Source: Collinsella aerofaciens (lineage in GTDB: Bacteria > Actinomycetota > Coriobacteriia > Coriobacteriales > Coriobacteriaceae). From it: a stretch of DNA of 64,000 nt. The stretch is taken from contig NZ_JADMWW010000007.1 in NCBI RefSeq assembly GCF_015548375.1, positions 1 to 64,000 on the forward strand, read 5' to 3'. Under the pieces are notes generated by a model that saw only the letters and a list, made by a program, of their open reading frames with translations, was not told the DNA's origin and did not search any database. This document shows positions 60,482 through 64,000 of this stretch, in pieces. Numbering within the stretch: position 1 is the first letter of the stretch; each line of letters opens with the position of its first letter. Position numbers and translations under genes: made by a program.

Positions 60482-60565
60482 ATTTGGGTTTCAAAATTGT
60501 TTGGTTGACGTTGGGTAAAACGTTTTTAGCAGGATGTTTACCATTTGATATCGAAAGGTTCGTTT

Positions 60566-61255
60566 ATGTCCCATACCGCCGCTCCCAAGGTTGCTTTTAT
60601 TTTCGACTGCGATGGCACCTTGGTTAATAGCACCCCCGTTTGGGGCTATGCCCAGCCCGAGTTATTGCGCCGCCACGGGATTGACGTGACCGTGGATGAC
60701 TTTGCCCAATTTGAGCACCTTTCGCTGGAGGATGAGTGCCAGGCCTACCACGACACGTGGGGCATTGGCGCGAATGGCGAGGAGCTGTATCGCGAGCTGG
60801 GCGAGATTTTGATCGATGGCTACTCCAAGGTGCCGCCGCGCGAGGGGCTTCTGGCATTTTTGGAGCAGGCCAAGGCGGCGGGCATTGCCATGTGCGTGGC
60901 CACGTCCACGCCGGCCGAGCTGGTACAGTCCGCGCTCGCTGGTGCCGGGCTCGATGCTTACATGGAGTTTGTTACCACGACGGGCGAGGCAGGACGCTCC
61001 AAGCAGTTCCCCGATGTGTACGAGCTGGCTCTGCGTCGCTTGGAGGAGCGCCACGGGCACAAGTTTGAGCGTGCTTGGGTGTTTGAGGACGCGGTCTTTG
61101 GCCTTAAGAGCTCTGGGACCGCCGGCTTTATGCGTGTAGGTATTTATGACCCGCACGGCCGCATGAAGCGCGACGACGTGCGCGCCAATTGCGATATCTT
61201 TATCGACAGCTACGAGGAGCTGGATCTGTCCCGCGTGCTTTCGTTTGAGGGATAG
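60566..61255 (+). CDS. HAD-family hydrolase (phosphatase/phosphomutase)
   Basis: A 229-residue HAD subfamily IA protein. Motif I FIFDCDGTLVNSTP, motif II in CVATSTP, motif III/IV region with GRSKQFPDVYELAL and VFEDAVFGLKSS. These fit beta-phosphoglucomutase-like or sugar-phosphate phosphatases. Substrate unknown, though being divergent from glgB and next to operator-like sites makes a sugar phosphate plausible. ATG at 60566 follows GAAAGG (60553-60558). Confidence 0.88.
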   Translation: MSHTAAPKVAFIFDCDGTLVNSTPVWGYAQPELLRRHGIDVTVDDFAQFEHLSLEDECQAYHDTWGIGANGEELYRELGEILIDGYSKVPPREGLLAFLEQAKAAGIAMCVATSTPAELVQSALAGAGLDAYMEFVTTTGEAGRSKQFPDVYELALRRLEERHGHKFERAWVFEDAVFGLKSSGTAGFMRVGIYDPHGRMKRDDVRANCDIFIDSYEELDLSRVLSFEG

Positions 61256-61264
61256 GCGAGGGCT

Positions 61265-61906
61265 GTGGCTTGCAAGGTATTAGTGGTCTGCGGCTCGCCC
61301 GTGGTGGCGAGCGCGGATCTGTTGCATAGGCTAGCGGGGGAGTGCGATCACGTTGTCGCCGTGGACCGCGGACTCGACGCGCTGCTGGGCGCGGGACTGG
61401 GCTGCGACGTGTATGTGGGGGATGCCGACACGGTGAGCGATGCAGGTCGCTCGCTGGTCGATGCCGCCACCGGCTTTGAAGTTGAGCGCCATGACTCGTA
61501 CAAGGACTATACCGATCTGGCGCTGGCGCTCGATTCCGTCCGCCGTCGCTGGCCGGGTGCCGAACTGGTTGCGACCTGCGCCACCGGCGGCCGTCCTGAT
61601 ATGGCGCTGAGCGTGCTGGGGCTGCTCGCGGGCTACGAGGATGCCCCAGTCTGGATTGCTGAAGATGAGACCACGACCCGCATCCTGCGCGGAGGCGAAT
61701 CGTGGACCATTGAAGGCGCCGAAGGCAAGACGTTTTCCATCATCGCCATAGCGCCTGGGACGGTGGCAAGCGAGCACGGCCTAGAGTGGGAGCTAGATTG
61801 CGCCCCGCTGGGCTTGTTGGCCGACACGGGCATCAGCAACGTCGTCAGGTCAACAGCCAAGATCCAAGTCCACACCGGCACCGCCATAGCTTATCTATAT
61901 CAATAG
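61265..61906 (+). CDS. thiN: Thiamine pyrophosphokinase
   Basis: It makes thiamine diphosphate from thiamine and ATP. 213 residues. Family marks: VVCGSP at the N-terminus, HVVAVDRGLDALL, the metal-binding VYVGDADTVS, YKDYTDLALAL and CATGGRPDMALSVL, with a C-terminal beta domain that ends GISNVVRSTAKIQVHTG. GTG start 9 bases after the HAD gene, so cotranscribed. No TPP riboswitch was seen upstream. Confidence 0.9.
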   Translation: MACKVLVVCGSPVVASADLLHRLAGECDHVVAVDRGLDALLGAGLGCDVYVGDADTVSDAGRSLVDAATGFEVERHDSYKDYTDLALALDSVRRRWPGAELVATCATGGRPDMALSVLGLLAGYEDAPVWIAEDETTTRILRGGESWTIEGAEGKTFSIIAIAPGTVASEHGLEWELDCAPLGLLADTGISNVVRSTAKIQVHTGTAIAYLYQ

Positions 61907-61934
61907 GCATTTAGAATCTGACCCAAAAAAGTCC

Positions 61935-61963
61935 TTGCATCAATGAAAATCTTCCCCTATAGT
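61935..61963 (+). promoter_or_regulatory. Sigma-70-type promoter of tRNA-Ala
   Basis: TTGCAT at 61935-61940, exactly 17 bases, TATAGT at 61958-61963, then 13 bases to the tRNA start. Strong match to a housekeeping promoter. Confidence 0.75.
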
Positions 61964-61976
61964 ATCTCCTCGTCAC

Positions 61977-62052
61977 GGGGGCGTAGCTCAGCTGGGAGAG
62001 CGCTTGACTGGCAGTCAAGAGGTCAGGGGTTCGATCCCCCTCGTCTCCACCA
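61977..62052 (+). tRNA. tRNA-Ala (anticodon GGC)
   Basis: Acceptor stem GGGGGCG/CGTCTCC with two G-U pairs, D arm GCTC-AGCTGGGA-GAGC, anticodon stem CTTGA/TCAAG with loop CTGGCAG (anticodon GGC), T arm AGGGG-TTCGATC-CCCCT, and an encoded CCA at 62050-62052. Reads GCC and GCU codons. Confidence 0.97.
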
Positions 62053-62063
62053 TCGTGAATGCA

Positions 62064-62090
62064 AGGCCACTCAATTGAGTGTCCTTTTTT
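62064..62090 (+). terminator. Terminator after tRNA-Ala
   Basis: AAGG.CACTCAA pairs with TTGAGTG.CCTT, a compact stem followed directly by TTTTTT. Confidence 0.85.
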
Positions 62091-63018
62091 ATTTGCATAT
62101 GGTTTTTAACGGCCTTAACTGCATTTTTGCAAAATTTGCAGATTGCTTTCCTGTTCAAGTTTGCCGTCTGCAGCAGTTGTCGCAAAATTTGCGACAACTG
62201 CACCCTAAAAGTTATCCAACAAATCGCCTCAAAATGCGTTGACTCTATAGTCAGGCGTGCCTATTGCGTGATGAGCATTTTCGCAATTCGGCGCCCACAC
62301 CCACACACCCAGAAAATGTTGTGCAATTTATTTCCCAGTTCTGTACATTATTTGTAAGCACCGCGTAATTCCTTTGGCGCTTTAATGCATAAGCTCGCCT
62401 GCATTTTCATTGACTTCCGGTGCAAGCGCTCCATTAACCTGCGTCAACGTGAACAACTTATGCAAACAACCCCCTCAAGCTCGGATTTGTTGCATATGTT
62501 GTTCAACACAACCCAAATCGGTCTCGCTCATAGCTTGTGCTAGGATACCTAACGTTACATGGGTTCAACTGTGCTCAGGCTCCATCAAGTCACATAGCGC
62601 AGGATCGATCGGCATCCGGCCGTAACGGCGGTGTTAGAAAAACCACGAGCTCCAATACAGTGGTCATGCAGCGATGTTTTGAATTGATTGGCGGTAATTT
62701 ATATTTCCGCAAGATATTCTAGGCATTTTTTTGCATGGCAAAACGCAGCAAGCACTTCAGCTGTTTGCGTGCGAGTCAGTCAGTTGTGAATCATCCCCAG
62801 ACTGACTCGCACGCAGCCAACTGCATGTGCTTTCGTCGTTAAGACGATTAGCCACATATGGGCTGCGCCTATACATACCGTTCACGGTGGGGCAGAGCCA
62901 CGTGCTTGTCTAACTGGGCTCAGGGTTTGAATATGGAGCGCCTTCGCGCACAAGCGCCCTGGCGTAGCCATACCCAAACCCCGTGAGCCATACGTAAGAC
63001 AGCAAGGGGGTGGTGCTC
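62091..63018 (+). promoter_or_regulatory. Long non-coding leader ahead of the polysaccharide cluster
   Basis: About 930 bases with no convincing gene and visibly lower GC than its surroundings. It holds several palindromes: GCAAAATTTGC cores inside larger palindromes at 62128-62140 and 62173-62201 (centres 53 bp apart), an imperfect pair at 62449-62469 / 62486-62507, and a perfect 15-bp hairpin 62767-62781 / 62800-62814. The first two look like protein-binding sites; the last could be an RNA element used by the NusG-like protein encoded just downstream. No promoter boxes could be fixed with confidence. Confidence 0.5.
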
Positions 63019-63564
63019 GTGTGGTATGTGATCCAAGTCACTAACGGTCGCGAAGACGTTATGCGCGAGCGCATCGAGCGCATGGTGCCGGCTGGCGTCA
63101 TGCAGGAGCTCTTTTATCCCCAATATCAAACCGAGATCAAGCTACACCGCGAATGGGTCAGCACGACCAAGCCGCTCTTTCCCGGTTATCTCATTTGCGA
63201 TACGGCGAATCCGCGCACCGTGCAACAGTATTTGCTGCGCATGGACGACTTTGCCCGGGTGCTTTCCCAGGACGGTCGGTTTGTGCCGCTGGCAAAAGAA
63301 GAGACCCAGCTCATTGGCAGCTTTACCAATAGGGGAGACCGCGTGGTGCCCATGAGCGAGGCTCTAAAGGATGGAGACCAGGTCGTAGTAACGGCAGGCC
63401 CGCTGCTGGGGCACGAGGCCCTTATCAAAACCATTAACAGACGCAAGAGCACTGCCTTTTTGGAGCTCGACTTGTGCGGCCGACGCGTAACCACCCGCGT
63501 TGGCCTTGCGGTGCTTTCAAAAGAGCAGCGCGTTATGCGCAATCACAGAAGAGCGATCGCCTAG
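63019..63564 (+). CDS. NusG-like transcription antiterminator (LoaP/UpxY type)
   Basis: A 181-residue specialised NusG paralogue. The N-terminal NGN domain opens with WYVIQVTNGREDVMRERI and contains FPGYLICD; the C-terminal KOW part is DGDQVVVTAGPLLGHEALI. In LoaP, UpxY and RfaH-like systems such proteins let polymerase read through long surface-polysaccharide or metabolite operons, and the gene is usually first in the operon it serves. That fits here, since a sugar transferase follows. Among several GTG codons, 63019 is best spaced from AAGGGGG (63004-63010) and gives the canonical WYV start. Confidence 0.88.
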   Translation: MWYVIQVTNGREDVMRERIERMVPAGVMQELFYPQYQTEIKLHREWVSTTKPLFPGYLICDTANPRTVQQYLLRMDDFARVLSQDGRFVPLAKEETQLIGSFTNRGDRVVPMSEALKDGDQVVVTAGPLLGHEALIKTINRRKSTAFLELDLCGRRVTTRVGLAVLSKEQRVMRNHRRAIA

Positions 63565-63617
63565 CTGCAAGCTCGCAAGCGGACGACCGAAGGCAAAAAG
63601 TATCGGGGGAGGGGCTC

Positions 63618-64000
63618 TTGGAGCCTACGATGATGACCATGGCACAGGGCGCGCGGGAGACGCGCACGGCCGCCACGGCGAATTCCGTCACTGCCGCAGC
63701 CGGTGCTGCGGGGGATTACCTTACAAACGAAGAAGCGTACAAGATGCTGCGCGGTGCCAACTCCGGCGTGAAGCCCGAGCTTGGGCACAGGCTCTACCGC
63801 GTTGTTAAGCGTACGGTGGACATTGTCGCCGCCGGCGGAGCCCTGGTGTTGCTCTTTATTCCCGGGGTAATTCTGAGCGTGGTCATTTGCATAAAGAGCC
63901 CGGGCGCCAGCCCCCTATATTCACAGTGGCGCGTGGGCCGCGTGCGCAAAGACGGCACGTTCTACCTGTTTAAGATCTACAAGTTCCGCAGCATGGTTCC
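63618..64000 (+). CDS. Undecaprenyl-phosphate sugar phosphotransferase (partial, cut by window end)
   Basis: The first 127 codons of a bacterial sugar transferase of the WcaJ/RfbP type, which starts polysaccharide repeat units by loading a sugar-phosphate onto the lipid carrier. After a 60-residue polar N-terminus come VVKRTVDIVAAGGALVLLFI (membrane re-entrant helix), CIKSPGASPLYSQWRVGR and the KFRSM motif at the window edge. A TTG at 63618 is best spaced from GGGGGAGGGG (63606-63615); ATGs at 63630, 63633 and 63639 are alternatives. It is the first structural gene of a probable capsule or exopolysaccharide cluster. Confidence 0.85.
   Translation, partial: MEPTMMTMAQGARETRTAATANSVTAAAGAAGDYLTNEEAYKMLRGANSGVKPELGHRLYRVVKRTVDIVAAGGALVLLFIPGVILSVVICIKSPGASPLYSQWRVGRVRKDGTFYLFKIYKFRSMV

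Noticed and set aside
62079-62722. Several 60-90 codon frames in the leader before the NusG-like gene
   Set aside because: No ribosome sites, Cys/Ser/Leu-biased composition, and they run through palindromes and a terminator. Nothing supports a gene.

Overview
The window looks like a chromosomal stretch of a high-GC gut actinobacterium of the class Coriobacteriia, most probably Collinsella or a close relative. This rests on the look of the proteins, the GC-rich codon use, the glgBPCDA operon with GlgD, the single-chain iron-sulfur serine dehydratase, and palindromic intergenic repeats. No 16S gene is present, so the genus is an inference.

Layout. 1-8451 (core): ptsH and ptsI of the phosphotransferase system, two 1-phosphofructokinase-like PfkB kinases, the CCA-adding enzyme, tRNA-Glu(CTC), a flippase-like membrane protein and a TetR regulator. 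8452-30450 (accessory island): a cobamide island bounded by a degraded IS3-family transposase fragment on the left and a degraded IS21-family fragment on the right. Its left arm (minus strand) is headed by a cobalamin riboswitch and encodes a Tat-exported CbiK-like chelatase lipoprotein, a small lipoprotein and a FecBCD/BtuCDF-type importer. Its right arm (plus strand) is a compact run of 17 reading frames for anaerobic corrin ring synthesis and nucleotide-loop assembly (cbiF, cbiD, cbiL remnant, cbiG, cbiH, cbiET, cbiA, cobT, cobU, cobS, cobC fusion, cbiB, cobD, cbiP, cobO, cbiC, cbiJ). cbiL is reduced to an in-frame internal deletion. 30530-39197 (minus strand): a MacAB-like export system, an L,D-transpeptidase, serine dehydratase and metK, with large palindromic repeats between them. 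39487-46702 (plus strand): gltX, then priA-def, then fmt-rsmB. 46864-60219 (minus strand): a zinc-ribbon protein and a full glycogen operon in the order glgB-glgP-glgC-glgD-glgA-amylase/glucanotransferase fusion. 60566-64000 (plus strand): a HAD phosphatase, thiamine pyrophosphokinase, tRNA-Ala(GGC), a long non-coding leader, a NusG-like antiterminator and the start of a sugar-phosphate transferase that opens a surface polysaccharide cluster.

How the genes work together. HPr and EI feed sugar-phosphate kinases. The glg genes build (GlgC/D, A, B) and degrade (GlgP, GH13-GH77) glycogen. The cob island would carry a cobalt tetrapyrrole to a complete cobamide, but its first two dedicated steps are odd: the only chelatase is predicted to lie outside the cytoplasm and CbiL is gutted.

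Most unusual observations: histone-H1-like Lys/Ala/Thr tails on both GlgA (about 265 residues) and GlgB (about 70 residues); the riboswitch-controlled exported CbiK-transporter unit; the cbiL internal deletion; transposase scars at both ends of the island; and three families of intergenic palindromes.
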